From assembly GCF_006539505.1 (NCBI RefSeq), contig NZ_BJND01000010.1, positions 1-48,959 of the forward strand: a stretch of 48,959 nt of DNA, written 5' to 3'. Below the pieces are notes generated by a model, which did not search any database, was not told where the DNA came from, and was given only the letters and a program-made list of their open reading frames with translations. Shown piece by piece: positions 25,135-33,715 of this stretch. The stretch is from Streptomyces spinoverrucosus (lineage in GTDB: Bacteria > Actinomycetota > Actinomycetes > Streptomycetales > Streptomycetaceae). Numbering within the stretch: the stretch's first letter is position 1; every line of letters begins with the position of its first letter. Position numbers and translations under genes: made by a program.

Positions 25135-26139
25135 TCAGCGGGTGCCGTTGGCGGCGAACTTCGCGACGGAGTCGACGTTCTCCTTGGTGACGAAGGCCGG
25201 TCCGGTGAGCACCGGGGCGGTGCCGCCGCCGCTGACGTTGCCGTTGGTCCGGTACAGCCACAGCCCGTCGACGGCGAGGTAGCCCTGCAGATACGGCTGC
25301 TGGTCGACCGCGAACTCCACGGACCCGTCCTGGACGGCCTGCACCAGGTCCTTGTTGAGGTCGAAGGTGGCCACCTTGGCCTTGCTCCCCGAGTCCTTCA
25401 CCGACTGCACGGCCGTGAGCGCGAAGGGGGCACCGAGGGTGACCACCTGGTCGATGGAGGAGTCCCGCTGGAGCTTGGCGGTGAGCGTGGACTTCACGGT
25501 CGGCATGTCGGTGCCGTTGACGTAGAGGGTCTCGGTCGTGCCCTTGAACCCCTTCTTCAGACCGGCGCACCGTGCCTCCAGAGCGACCTGCCCCTGCTCC
25601 TGGATCACACACAGGGCGTGCTTGGCGCCGAGCTGGTTGAGCCGCTCCCCGAACGCCTCACCCGCGATGTTCTCGTCCTGGCCGAAGTACTCCAGCATGC
25701 CGAGCTGCCTCCAGTCGTCCAGGCCGGAGTTGAAGCCGACGACCGGGATACCGGCTGCCGTGGCCTTGGCCACCACCGCCTTCATGGCGTCCGGCTTGGC
25801 CGCGGTGAGCGCGATGCCGTCGACCTTCTGGTCGATCGCGTTCTGCACGAGGTTGGCCTGGTTTCCGGCGTTGGGGTCGCTGGAGTAGACGAGCTTGATG
25901 TTGTCCTTCGCGGCGGCCGCCGTGGCGCCCTTGCGGATCAGGTCCCAGAAGGTGTCACCGGGGGCGGCGTGCGTGATCATCGCCACCGTCATACGGGGCG
26001 TGTCCGCCTTGCCCACGGTCGCGTCCGCCGCGGCTTCCTCGGACTTCTTGCCGCCGGAGCCGCTGGAACATCCTGCGGCGAACAGGGCGCCCGCCAGGAG
26101 GGTGGCGGTCAGGGCGGCGGCTCTGTGGTTTCTGTGCAT
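25135..26139 (-). CDS. ABC sugar transporter substrate-binding lipoprotein (ribose/inositol-binding type)
   Basis: A 334-residue exported lipoprotein. Residues 1-24 form a signal peptide ending in lipobox LFAAGC. The mature domain is a Periplasmic_BP_4 (RbsB-like) fold with TVAMITHAAPGDTFWDLIRKG, the turn NLVQNAIDQKVDGIALT and a hinge GFNSGLDDW. Such proteins capture pentoses, hexoses or inositols for an RbsA/RbsC-type transporter. No ATPase or permease of that type is present in this window, so it is an orphan or works with subunits encoded elsewhere. Its upstream region carries the same operator motif as the LacI-type gene, which places it in the same regulon. Confidence 0.88.
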   Translation of the reverse strand: MHRNHRAAALTATLLAGALFAAGCSSGSGGKKSEEAAADATVGKADTPRMTVAMITHAAPGDTFWDLIRKGATAAAAKDNIKLVYSSDPNAGNQANLVQNAIDQKVDGIALTAAKPDAMKAVVAKATAAGIPVVGFNSGLDDWRQLGMLEYFGQDENIAGEAFGERLNQLGAKHALCVIQEQGQVALEARCAGLKKGFKGTTETLYVNGTDMPTVKSTLTAKLQRDSSIDQVVTLGAPFALTAVQSVKDSGSKAKVATFDLNKDLVQAVQDGSVEFAVDQQPYLQGYLAVDGLWLYRTNGNVSGGGTAPVLTGPAFVTKENVDSVAKFAANGTR

Positions 26140-26263
26140 GTCCCTTGCACCTCGTGAGGAGTGGATCGAAGGAGGGAGTGAGGGGGGAGGAGGGGATGGC
26201 AGCCCCGTGCGGGGTGGGGGCGGGTCGTCCGGCCGAACGATGCCTCGCGCGGTGCCTCGCAGG

Positions 26264-26294
26264 TACTAGAGCGCTTTATTAGCGCGCTCTAGTA
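26264..26294. promoter_or_regulatory. paired LacI-type operators before the sugar-binding lipoprotein gene
   Basis: An 11-bp perfect inverted repeat, TACTAGAGCGC (26264-26274) and GCGCTCTAGTA (26284-26294), surrounds a 9-base spacer. Read as 14-bp operators it contains CTAGAGCGCTTTAT (26266-26279) and TTAGCGCGCTCTAG (26279-26292), which match the motif before the LacI-type gene. It lies 125-155 bases upstream of the leftward binding-protein start, consistent with control of that gene. Confidence 0.72.
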
Positions 26295-26371
26295 GCACGT
26301 ACTATGGGGCCGCCCCCAGGGGATGTCAATGTGTTTGTCAGGACGTTTGAACAAGGTGCGCGCACGCACGA

Positions 26372-26407
26372 AGGCCCGGCCACCGGTCGCGCACGGTGGC
26401 CGGGCCT
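26372..26407 (-). terminator. terminator of the phosphoesterase gene
   Basis: A perfect 14-bp inverted repeat, AGGCCCGGCCACCG (26372-26385) and CGGTGGCCGGGCCT (26394-26407), with an 8-base loop. It starts 14 bases beyond the stop of the leftward phosphoesterase gene. It is the strongest terminator-like hairpin in the window. Confidence 0.82.
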
Positions 26408-26420
26408 CGGGTACGTGGGG

Positions 26421-28292
26421 TCAGTGCTGTCGCTGGATCTTCTGCGTCCTGCGGCGGTACACGGCGAACACGGTCGCGGCGGCGCCCGCGGTGACGGTAC
26501 CGGCGACGACGATCGGCAGCGCCGGGGTGGCGGGGCTGCTGTCGGCGACGTTCTGCGCCCTGAGGTCCTGGAGGTAGGGCGGATACGCGGCGTGGGTGGC
26601 TGCGGACGTGGCCGTCCGGGAGTAGTGCGGGATCCGCTTCACGGACTTGACCGAGCCGTCCGCGTTGAGCAGCACCTGCTTGTTGTTGGGGTGCCGGAAG
26701 TCGAACATGTGGGAGAGGGGGCCGGAGCGCTTGTCGAAGCTGGCGTCGCCGATGCGGCCGGTGTGCCAGTTGTCCTCGATGAACCTGGTGATGGACGCCT
26801 GCTCGGTGGCGGTGTGGTCGACCGAGTTGACCTTGCTGTACGGGGAGATCACCAGCAGCGGCTGGCGCGTGCCGGGGCCGCAGCGATCCGCGTAGCCGCC
26901 CGCGGCGGCGGGGCCTGCCTGGCACGTCGAGCTGTCGAGGGCCTTGCCGTTGGAGCCGACGGTGGTGTCCTTGGAGCCGTTCAGGACCTTCGAGGTGACG
27001 TGGTCGTACCAGCCGTCGGAGTCGTCGTAGGCGACCACGACCGCGGTGGACTTCCACTCCGGGGACTGCTGCAGCGCGTTGATCTCCTTGACCAGGAAGT
27101 GCTGCTCGTCGACCGGGTCGGAGTACCCGGCGTGACCGTCCTGGTACTCGGCGGCTTTCAGGAAGCTCACCGCCGGCAGGTTGCCGGCCTTGAGCGCGGC
27201 GTCGAAGTCGGTCAGGTCGTAGTTGTGGTTGGCCCGGCCGTTGTGCCCGATCTCCGCGATGTTCTTCGGGGCCAGGTGGTGCGGGTTGGACGTCGACTTG
27301 TAGTACTGGAACGGCGAGTGGTGCGGGCTGTAGTCCTCCACCGCCGCGCCGCCCACGTTGGTGTGGGTGGTGCCGGCGCACTGGGCGTAGTGGCCCTGCT
27401 TGCCGTCCCAAGGGGTGCTGGGGCGGAAGCCGCCCTGGAACCAACCCCAGCTCACGCCCTTGGTGTTGAGCAGGTCACCGATGTTCTTGCCCCGCATCGC
27501 CGCGAGCGCGTTGGTGGCGGTGTGGTCCTTGTCCGAGCAGTCGTCGTAGGCCGGGTCCGGGTCGTTGATGACCGTGCCGACGCCCTTGGCGTCCGGGGAG
27601 ATCACCGTGTACGAGTCCGGGGTCGACGTCTGCTTCGGGTTCTCCGTGCCCGAGGCCGGGTCCACGGAGACGACGCCGTGGGTCTGGCCGGAGACCAGGT
27701 TGAGGGCGCCGGGCGTGGAGGGGCCGTAGACAGAGCTGAACGAGCGGTCGTTGAGCGCGTAGTGCTGGGCGTAGTTCCACAGGCCGGTGACGGTGTTGCC
27801 GTCGTAGTAGTCCATCACCAGGCCGGGCTCACCGAAGAGCCCGCTGCACTTGTTGACCTCGGTGTTCTCGACGTACTTGTCGGCCTTGCCGCCGTTGGCC
27901 GCGTACTGCTCGGGGCCGTAGGAGTGGTTCTGGTCGCAGGTCATGGTCTGCGAACCGGCCAGCCGCTTGGGCGCGTAGAGGTTCGGATTCTTCGTCAGGA
28001 GCCCGGCGTTGAGGAGGTTGTCGGTCTTCGGGGTGTGCCGTGCCGCCTTGAACTTGGTGCCGTCGGTGTTGGCCGCCTCGGGGTAGGTGGCGAAGTAGTG
28101 GTCGAACGAGACGTTCTCGTCGTAGATCACCACCAGGTGCTTGATCGGCGTCGCGGTGTGCGTGCCGGAGTGACCGTGGCCGCCCCCCGCCGGGGCCGCC
28201 GACGCGGGGACGACTCCGCCCGCCGTCGCCAGTGCCGCCGCGCCGAGCAGGGCGCCTATGCGCGCCACCCGAGTTCTTGCTGTGCCGCTCAT
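26421..28292 (-). CDS. secreted phosphoesterase (phospholipase C/acid phosphatase family) with C-terminal membrane anchor
   Basis: A 623-residue exported protein. An Arg-containing signal peptide of about 32 residues ends near PASAAPAGG. The phosphoesterase domain opens with HLVVIYDENVSFDHYF, whose Glu-Asn-x-Ser-Phe-Asp-His is the signature of the phospholipase C/AcpA family. Later VVVAYDDSDGWYDHV carries further metal-binding Asp and His residues. A hydrophobic helix (about residues 595-615, LPIVVAGTVTAGAAATVFAV) followed by YRRRTQKIQ is a C-terminal membrane anchor. The enzyme probably releases phosphate from phosphodiesters or monoesters at the cell surface. It stands alone with its own terminator. 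The substrate is unknown. Confidence 0.88.
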   Translation of the reverse strand: MSGTARTRVARIGALLGAAALATAGGVVPASAAPAGGGHGHSGTHTATPIKHLVVIYDENVSFDHYFATYPEAANTDGTKFKAARHTPKTDNLLNAGLLTKNPNLYAPKRLAGSQTMTCDQNHSYGPEQYAANGGKADKYVENTEVNKCSGLFGEPGLVMDYYDGNTVTGLWNYAQHYALNDRSFSSVYGPSTPGALNLVSGQTHGVVSVDPASGTENPKQTSTPDSYTVISPDAKGVGTVINDPDPAYDDCSDKDHTATNALAAMRGKNIGDLLNTKGVSWGWFQGGFRPSTPWDGKQGHYAQCAGTTHTNVGGAAVEDYSPHHSPFQYYKSTSNPHHLAPKNIAEIGHNGRANHNYDLTDFDAALKAGNLPAVSFLKAAEYQDGHAGYSDPVDEQHFLVKEINALQQSPEWKSTAVVVAYDDSDGWYDHVTSKVLNGSKDTTVGSNGKALDSSTCQAGPAAAGGYADRCGPGTRQPLLVISPYSKVNSVDHTATEQASITRFIEDNWHTGRIGDASFDKRSGPLSHMFDFRHPNNKQVLLNADGSVKSVKRIPHYSRTATSAATHAAYPPYLQDLRAQNVADSSPATPALPIVVAGTVTAGAAATVFAVYRRRTQKIQRQH

Positions 28293-28475
28293 GCTGTTTC
28301 GCCTTCCGAGGAAGCGGTGAAGTGTCGGTGCTTTGTCATGTGTTGGCCCTTACGGCCGGATCTTCGGCCATCGTGGCGGCGGCCCGTGCGAGGGACAACG
28401 AAGGTCGAGCGAACGTTCGGTCAGGAAACACCCATGGTCTTTTGGCCAGTATTTGACCGGTACTGACTGGCGAGA

Positions 28476-29699
28476 TCAGGCCAGCAAGACCCGGCCCAGC
28501 CAGTCGGTGTCGTCCCGTACTCCCGGCAGGGCGAAGAAGTAGCCGCCGCCGAACGGCGTGATGTAGTCGACCAGCGGCTCCCCGGCCAGCCGCTTCTGCA
28601 CCGTCTCGAACTGCCGGGCGAGGTCCTGCTGGTAGCAGCAGAACAGCAGGCCCATGTCGAGGTTGCCGTTGCTGTCCATGCCCCGGTCGTAGTTGTAGGC
28701 ACGGCGCAGGATGCGCTGGTCGGCGGTGTCGGGCGTACGGGGATTGGCCATCCGGATGTGGCTGTCCAGCGGGATCACGTCCCCTTGCGGATCCTGCGCG
28801 TACCGCGGGGCGTCGGTCTCGTGCCGCCCGTCCAGGGGCGCGCCGGTGTCCCGGGCCCGGCCGAACATCCGCTCCTGCTCCGTGATCGACACCCGGTCCC
28901 AGAACTCCACCAGCATCCGGATCAGCCGTACGACCTGGTAACTGCCGCCGGTCGCCCAGTCGGGCTCGCCGCTGCCCTCGCCCACCCACACCAGACGGTC
29001 CATCTCACGCGCATCGCGCACATCCGGATTGGCGGTGCCGTCCTTGAAGCCCATGTGATTGCGCGGAGTGCCGGACGGGCGGGGCGGGCTGACGAAGCCG
29101 TCCATCCGCCAGCGCACCTGCATGCCGCCGCGGGTGTGCCGGGCCACATCGCGCAGCGCGTGCAGCACCGCGTCCGGGCTCGCGGCGCAGAACTGCACAC
29201 TCAGGTCGCCGTGGCACCAGGCGGCGTCCAGGTCGTCGTCGGGGAACGACGGCATCGTGGTGAGCTGGCGCGGGGTGCGGGACGCGAGGCCGTAGCGGTC
29301 GTCGAAGAGGGAGGCACCGGCGCCGACCGTGACGGTCAGCCCGTCGGCGGGCACGTCCGGGCCGAGGGTGCCGGAGTCGCTGGGCGGGGCGGTGATGCCC
29401 AAGGGGTCCGGGCTGCCGCCGGCGGTGAGGAAACGGGCCCGGTCGGTGATCGTCCGCAGCAGGTCGGCCAGTTCGCGTCGGTTCTCGGCCGTGACGTCGA
29501 AGGACACGAACGCCGAGGCCCGCTGGGCGGGCGTGGTGATCCCGGCCTGGTGGCGGCCGTGGAAGGACACGCTCGCGCTCTCGTGGGCCTGCGCGGCGGC
29601 GGAGGCCGCGCCGTGGTCGGCGGCCACGAGCCCGGCACCGGCCACGGCGGCCGCGCTCGCCAGGAAGCCACGGCGGCCCACTTCGTTGACGCGGCTCAC
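28476..29699 (-). CDS. efeB: Dyp-type heme peroxidase, EfeB
   Basis: A 407-residue Tat-exported peroxidase. The N-terminal RRGFLASAAAVAGAGLV matches a twin-arginine signal. The ferredoxin-like dimeric fold contains the family motif GFKDGTANP (GxxDG; Asp is the catalytic acid) at about residue 217, a heme-ligand His in the C-terminal half, and a C-terminal FGGGYFFALPGV. EfeB proteins oxidise substrates with hydrogen peroxide and assist iron uptake with EfeO and EfeU. The ATG overlaps the EfeO stop as ATGA (29696-29699), showing translational coupling. No EfeU permease gene is present in the window. Confidence 0.93.
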   Translation of the reverse strand: MSRVNEVGRRGFLASAAAVAGAGLVAADHGAASAAAQAHESASVSFHGRHQAGITTPAQRASAFVSFDVTAENRRELADLLRTITDRARFLTAGGSPDPLGITAPPSDSGTLGPDVPADGLTVTVGAGASLFDDRYGLASRTPRQLTTMPSFPDDDLDAAWCHGDLSVQFCAASPDAVLHALRDVARHTRGGMQVRWRMDGFVSPPRPSGTPRNHMGFKDGTANPDVRDAREMDRLVWVGEGSGEPDWATGGSYQVVRLIRMLVEFWDRVSITEQERMFGRARDTGAPLDGRHETDAPRYAQDPQGDVIPLDSHIRMANPRTPDTADQRILRRAYNYDRGMDSNGNLDMGLLFCCYQQDLARQFETVQKRLAGEPLVDYITPFGGGYFFALPGVRDDTDWLGRVLLA

Positions 29700-30964
29700 G
29701 CGGTCCTCCGTACGTCGGTGAGTGCGGCCACGTCGGCGAGCCGCTCGACGAGTTCGCCCAGGTCCGAGTCGGCCTTCTCCCGCTGCGCGCGGGTGAGTTC
29801 GGCGAGCGGCGTCCAGTGGCCGTCGTGCTGGAAGCTGTCGAGCGTGCGCTGTGTGCGGTCCAGCCAGGAGTCGATGCCGGGCAGGCCGGTGGCGCGGGTC
29901 CTCAGCAGTGGGCGCAGGTACCCGAGGAGGACGCGGGTGCCGTCGAGGTTGGCGCGGGCGGTGGCGAGGTTGGTGCCGCTGCCGTAGTCGGTGCGGCCGG
30001 TGAGTTCGAACTGCAGGGTGTTCTCCAGGATTTCGTGCGCCCGCAGGCCGACGTCGGCCGGGTCCATCCGCTGGTCGGGCCAGCTGTCACGCAGCGCCCG
30101 GACGGCCCGGGCGAGCCGGTCGGCCGGACCGCGCAGGCTGCTCGCCGACTCGCCGTGCCACAGCCCGTACTCGACCCGGTGGAACCCGGTGAAGTCCTTG
30201 TCGCGCACTCCGTCCTGGAGCCCGGCGGTGGTCCCGTTGATCACCGCGTCGGCGTCGCCGAAGGTGCCGTAGGCGGCGCCCATCCGTTCGTACACCAGGT
30301 GCGCGGGCAGCCAGGCGGCCCGGGCAGCGGCGAGGTCCCCCCGGTCGACGGCGTCGCGCAGCGCGTCGGTCTTCTGCACCAGCTCGACCGTGCGGGCCTG
30401 GATCCACTTCTGGTAGGCGAGCGTGGGCGGGATGAGGTCCTGCTGGGTCACCGGGACGGCGGCCGGACCGCTCTTCACGGACCCGCCGCCGGTGACGCGC
30501 ACGGTGGGGCCGGTGACGGCGTCCGCGTCGTCGGGCAGGCACTTGAAGGCGTACGAGCCGTTGCCCAGGGTCACCCGCATCGCGCGGACCGTGCCCGGGG
30601 CGAGCCCCTCGACCTCGCCGTAGACCGCGCCCGTCTTCGCGTCGGTCAGGTACACCTCGGCCGCCGTACTGGAGGTGTTGCGCAGGTCGAAGACCTGACG
30701 GCCGGGCTCCGCGTGCCGCCAGCCACGCCCGCAGCCGGAGGGGCCGACCTCGACGGTGGTGTGACGCGGACCGCCCGCCGCATCCGCACTGTGCCCGCTC
30801 CCACCGGAGCCGCCGACTGTCAGCACGCCCACCGTGACCGCTCCCGCGGCCAGCAGGGCGCCGCCCGCGAGCAGCATGGGGCGCCGCAGGGCGGCGGGGC
30901 CGGGCGGTACGGGACCGGATTCGGGTTCGGGTTCGGCTTCGGTGTCGAGGGCGGTTTCGGGCAC
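29696..30964 (-). CDS. efeO: iron uptake protein EfeO (cupredoxin plus M75 domains), membrane-anchored
   Basis: A 422-residue protein. After an acidic/Pro-rich start, a hydrophobic helix (about residues 30-52, PMLLAGGALLAAGAVTVGVL) anchors it outside the membrane. A cupredoxin-like domain (about 68-160) holds GPSGCGRGWRHAEPG and YAFKCLPDDADAV, with the paired cysteines typical of EfeO. The M75/imelysin-like helical domain follows, with LPAHLVYERMGAAYGTFGD (HxxE metal site) and FHRVEYGLWHG. EfeO is thought to bind iron or copper and present it to the EfeU permease. It heads a two-gene unit with EfeB. I found no clear iron-box operator upstream. Confidence 0.92.
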   Translation of the reverse strand: MPETALDTEAEPEPESGPVPPGPAALRRPMLLAGGALLAAGAVTVGVLTVGGSGGSGHSADAAGGPRHTTVEVGPSGCGRGWRHAEPGRQVFDLRNTSSTAAEVYLTDAKTGAVYGEVEGLAPGTVRAMRVTLGNGSYAFKCLPDDADAVTGPTVRVTGGGSVKSGPAAVPVTQQDLIPPTLAYQKWIQARTVELVQKTDALRDAVDRGDLAAARAAWLPAHLVYERMGAAYGTFGDADAVINGTTAGLQDGVRDKDFTGFHRVEYGLWHGESASSLRGPADRLARAVRALRDSWPDQRMDPADVGLRAHEILENTLQFELTGRTDYGSGTNLATARANLDGTRVLLGYLRPLLRTRATGLPGIDSWLDRTQRTLDSFQHDGHWTPLAELTRAQREKADSDLGELVERLADVAALTDVRRTA

Positions 30965-31203
30965 GCCCGGCCTCCAGACAGGTGTACGAACGAGGCGGTG
31001 CAGCCGATGCTAAGCAGCGCCCGACCCGGTAAACCGCGTTCCTGACCAGCTGCTGACCAGAGGCAGAGCGAGATTTCGCCCGCAGTTCACTCACCGCCGC
31101 ACGCCTGAGGCGGGGGCGTGTCGCCGGTCGCCGGGCTCCACGTGTGCGGTGTCGTCGGTCGGCGTTATCCTGGCTGCGGCCGTGCGATCGCTGTGCACGG
31201 CGC

Positions 31204-31260
31204 GGCGGTGGGGCCCGCCGTACCCGAACCGCGGCACTGGTGCCGCCAACGGTCCCTGCT
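31204..31260 (+). promoter_or_regulatory. fluoride (crcB-type) riboswitch, variant
   Basis: The fold matches the fluoride aptamer. Stem P1 pairs GGCG (31204-31207) with CGCC (31216-31219). Its 8-base loop GTGGGGCC includes GGGGCC (31210-31215), which can pair as a pseudoknot with GGTCCC (31251-31256), allowing one G-U. A second stem, GCGGCA-CTGG-TGCCGC (31231-31246), lies between. Against the Thermotoga aptamer, as I recall it, the loop A becomes G and the conserved TGAT before the pseudoknot strand becomes CAAC. It lies 54 bases before the crcB start, the expected place. The departures from consensus lower certainty. Confidence 0.58.
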
Positions 31261-31313
31261 TGCGACGATGCGCCCGCGTGCCCGGCGCCATGGCGAGTAG
31301 GAGACGTACGTTC

Positions 31314-31799
31314 ATGACAACCCCGGATGCCCGGATGGTGGAGGAGCCCACGGATCCCGACGTCGACCTGCGTGTTCCCGCCCAGCGGCAGCGGTCCTGG
31401 CGGGCCCAGGCACCGATTGTGGCGGTGGTGGCGCTCGGCGGCGGGATCGGGGCCGCCGCCCGGTACGGGGCCGCTCTGCTCTGGCCCGTGGCGGCCGGAG
31501 GGTTCCCCTGGACCACCCTGTGGGTCAACGCGGTCGGCTGCGCGGTGATCGGCGTCTTGATGGTGGTGATCACCGACGTGTGGGCGGCGCACCGGCTGGT
31601 GCGGCCGTTCTTCGGCACCGGCGTCCTGGGTGGCTTCACGACGTTCTCCACCTATGCCATCGACATTCAGCGGCTGGTGGACGCGGGTGAGGCGCGAACG
31701 GGGCTGGCGTATCTGGCCGCGACGGTCCTGGCCGCGCTCGCGGCGGTGTGGCTTGCGGTGGCGGCGACGCGCCGCGTTCTGACCTGGAGGCAGCGATGA
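31314..31799 (+). CDS. crcB: fluoride exporter CrcB/FluC, first subunit
   Basis: A 161-residue four-helix membrane protein. Fluc signatures are [11 protein letters not shown] in helix 1, [10 protein letters not shown] with the pore Asn in helix 2, and [12 protein letters not shown] in helix 3, where the Thr/Phe residues line the fluoride path. A hydrophilic N-terminal tail of about 30 residues precedes helix 1. The ATG at 31314 is set by GGAG upstream; an upstream ATG at 31290 would place that site inside the gene. Fluc channels work as antiparallel dimers, and the second subunit is encoded two genes downstream. The stop overlaps the next start (ATGA). Confidence 0.93.
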   Translation: MTTPDARMVEEPTDPDVDLRVPAQRQRSWRAQAPIVAVVALGGGIGAAARYGAALLWPVAAGGFPWTTLWVNAVGCAVIGVLMVVITDVWAAHRLVRPFFGTGVLGGFTTFSTYAIDIQRLVDAGEARTGLAYLAATVLAALAAVWLAVAATRRVLTWRQR

Positions 31800-32143
31800 T
31801 GAGGCTGACGGGCACGGCCATGCGGGTGACGGTCTTCATCGGGGAGAACGACGTCTGGCACCACAAGCCCCTCTACACGGAGATCGTGCACCGTGCACAC
31901 CGGGCCGGACTGGCGGGCGCCAGCGTCTTCCGGGGCATCGAGGGATTCGGCGCCTCGTCGCTGATCCACACCTCGCGGCTGTTGTCGATGAGCGAGGACC
32001 TGCCGGTGGCGATCGTGATCGTGGACACCGAGGAGCGGGTGCGGGCCTTCCTGCCGGAGCTGGACGAGCTGGTGGGGGAGGGGCTGGTGATCCTCGACGA
32101 CTGCGAGGTCATCCGGTACGTCGGCAGGGGGCAGGACGCGTGA
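31796..32143 (+). CDS. DUF190 protein in the fluoride operon
   Basis: A 115-residue soluble protein of the DUF190 family, related in fold to PII/CutA1 ferredoxin-like regulators. It contains [20 protein letters not shown], then [20 protein letters not shown] and [14 protein letters not shown]. The family often sits next to crcB and may sense or buffer a ligand linked to fluoride stress; the mechanism is unknown to me. GGAGG (31786-31790) lies 5 bases before ATG 31796 and 8 bases before a second ATG at 31799. It overlaps the previous stop by four bases and the next start by four, so the three genes are coupled. Confidence 0.88.
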   Translation: MMRLTGTAMRVTVFIGENDVWHHKPLYTEIVHRAHRAGLAGASVFRGIEGFGASSLIHTSRLLSMSEDLPVAIVIVDTEERVRAFLPELDELVGEGLVILDDCEVIRYVGRGQDA

Positions 32144-32514
32144 ACTGGCTGCTCGTGGTCGTCGGCGGGATGGTCGGCGCGCCGCTGCGGTATCTGACCG
32201 ACCGGGCGGTGCAGAGACGCCACGACACGGTGTTCCCGTGGGGCACCTTCACCGTGAACGTCGCCGGCTGCCTGGTGCTCGGCCTGGTGTCCGGCGCGGT
32301 ACTGGCGGGGGCCGCGTCCTCGCAGGTGCAGTTGCTGATCGGCACCGGGTTCTGCGGGGCGCTGACGACGTATTCCACGTTCTCCTACGAGACGCTGCGG
32401 CTGGCCGAGGACGGGGCGAAGTTCTACGCCGCCGCGAATGTGGTCGCGAGCGTGGTGGCGGGGCTGGGCGCGGCGTTCGTCGGGGTGACCGTCGCCGAGG
32501 CGTTGTGGGCCTGA
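32140..32514 (+). CDS. crcB: fluoride exporter CrcB/FluC, second subunit
   Basis: A 124-residue four-helix Fluc protein. Motifs are [14 protein letters not shown] in helix 1, [12 protein letters not shown] with the pore Asn in helix 2, and [13 protein letters not shown] in helix 3. It differs from the first subunit and lacks its N-terminal tail. Paired crcB genes in Gram-positive bacteria usually encode heterodimeric channels that expel fluoride. It starts at GTG 32140, overlapping the DUF190 stop as GTGA. The three-gene unit, with its fluoride-riboswitch-like leader, forms a fluoride resistance operon. Confidence 0.92.
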   Translation: MNWLLVVVGGMVGAPLRYLTDRAVQRRHDTVFPWGTFTVNVAGCLVLGLVSGAVLAGAASSQVQLLIGTGFCGALTTYSTFSYETLRLAEDGAKFYAAANVVASVVAGLGAAFVGVTVAEALWA

Positions 32515-32569
32515 GAGGGCGGGCGAGGATCCAGGGGTTCACGGTTCAACTCCGGCCGCCTATGACCCG

Positions 32570-33715
32570 TCAGCGACTTCGGCGGGCGTTGAGGCGGGCG
32601 GCCTGGCGTGTCAGGTGGTCGCGCTCGGCGAGGTTGGGTGCCTTGTGGGCCGCCTCGGCGTACAGCCGTGCCGCCGTCGCCAGGTCGCCGTCGCGTTCGT
32701 GGAGGTACGCCGCCACCGCGGCGTGGCGGGGCAGGGAGGCGTCCAGCGCGGCGAGCGCCGCCAGGCCGGCGCGCGGTCCGTCCGCCTCGCCGACGGCAAC
32801 TGCGCGGTTGAGCCGCACGACTGGGTTGTCGGTGAGGCGCGCGAGCTCGTCGTACCACTCGACGATCTGCACCCAGTCGGTCTCCTCGGCGGTGGGCGCG
32901 TCGGCGTGGAGTGCCGCGATGGCGGCCTGGGCCTGGAACTCACCCAGCCGGTCGCGGGCGAGGGCGGTCTGAAGGATCGCGACGCCTTCGGCGATCAGCC
33001 GCGTGTCCCACCGGCCGCGGTCCTGCTCGGCGAGCGGCACCAGACTGCCGTCGGACGCGGTCCGGGCGGCACGCCGGGCGTGGTGGAGCAGCATGAGGGC
33101 GAGCAGTCCGGACACCTCGGGATGGTCGATCGCGGCCGCGAGCTGCCGGGTGAGCCGGATGGCCTCGGCGGCTAGGTCGACGTCACCGGAGTAGCCCTCG
33201 TTGAAGACCAGGTAGAGGACGCGCAGCACGGTGGCGACGTCGCCGGGCCGGTCGAACCGTACGCCGGAGACGGTGCGCTTGGCCCGGCTGATGCGCTGCG
33301 CCATCGTCGCCTCGGGCACCAGGTAGGCCTGGGCGATCTGGCGGGTGGTCAGCCCGCCGACGGCGCGCAGCGTGAGCGCGACCGCGGACGACGGCGTCAG
33401 CGACGGGTGGGCGCACAGGAAGTAGAGCTGGAGCGTGTCGTCCACCGAGGGCGCGGGCCCGGGCGCCGGCTCCTCGTCGACGAGGTCCTCACGCCGGCGG
33501 CGGGCGGCGTCCGCCCGGGTCGCGTCGAGGAACTTGCGCCAGGCCACGGTGACCAGCCAGCCCTTCGCGTCCCGCGGCGGGTCGGCCGGCCAGACGCGCA
33601 GTGCCTCGATCAGCGCGTCCTGAACGGCGTCCTCGGCCGCCGCGAAGTCGGCTCCGCGGCGGACGAGGACGGCGAGCACGCTCGGCGTGAGGCTCCTCAG
33701 CAGGGCCTCGTTCAT
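32570..33715 (-). CDS. ECF42-type RNA polymerase sigma factor with C-terminal TPR-like extension
   Basis: A 381-residue sigma factor. Region 2 includes AAAEDAVQDALIEALRVWP (core binding) and PPRDAKGWLVTVAWRKFLD (-10 recognition). Region 4 includes LTTRQIAQAYLVPEATMAQR (-35 recognition). A C-terminal extension of about 200 residues (YLVFNEGYSGDVDLAAEAIRL onward, the DUF6596 area) is helical and replaces an anti-sigma factor as the likely control element in this group. ECF42 genes are known to sit beside DGPF/YciI proteins, as here. The ATG at 33715 overlaps the YciI stop as TGATG. The signal it responds to is unknown. Confidence 0.9.
   Translation of the reverse strand: MNEALLRSLTPSVLAVLVRRGADFAAAEDAVQDALIEALRVWPADPPRDAKGWLVTVAWRKFLDATRADAARRRREDLVDEEPAPGPAPSVDDTLQLYFLCAHPSLTPSSAVALTLRAVGGLTTRQIAQAYLVPEATMAQRISRAKRTVSGVRFDRPGDVATVLRVLYLVFNEGYSGDVDLAAEAIRLTRQLAAAIDHPEVSGLLALMLLHHARRAARTASDGSLVPLAEQDRGRWDTRLIAEGVAILQTALARDRLGEFQAQAAIAALHADAPTAEETDWVQIVEWYDELARLTDNPVVRLNRAVAVGEADGPRAGLAALAALDASLPRHAAVAAYLHERDGDLATAARLYAEAAHKAPNLAERDHLTRQAARLNARRSR

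Noticed and set aside
26304..28466. 720-codon rightward frame opposite the secreted phosphoesterase
   Set aside because: Its sequence is Val/Gly/Arg-rich without domains, while the leftward frame has a signal peptide, catalytic motifs and a terminator.
28293..28475. Possible PHO boxes before the phosphoesterase gene (GTTCGCTCGAC then CTTCGTTGTCC on the leftward strand)
   Set aside because: Only the first 11-mer is close to the consensus; the second is poor. The CGAACGTTCG palindrome nearby could explain the similarity by chance.
30965..31160. Iron-box (DmdR/IdeR) operator upstream of efeO
   Set aside because: No TTAGG-type inverted repeat of the expected length was found in this stretch.
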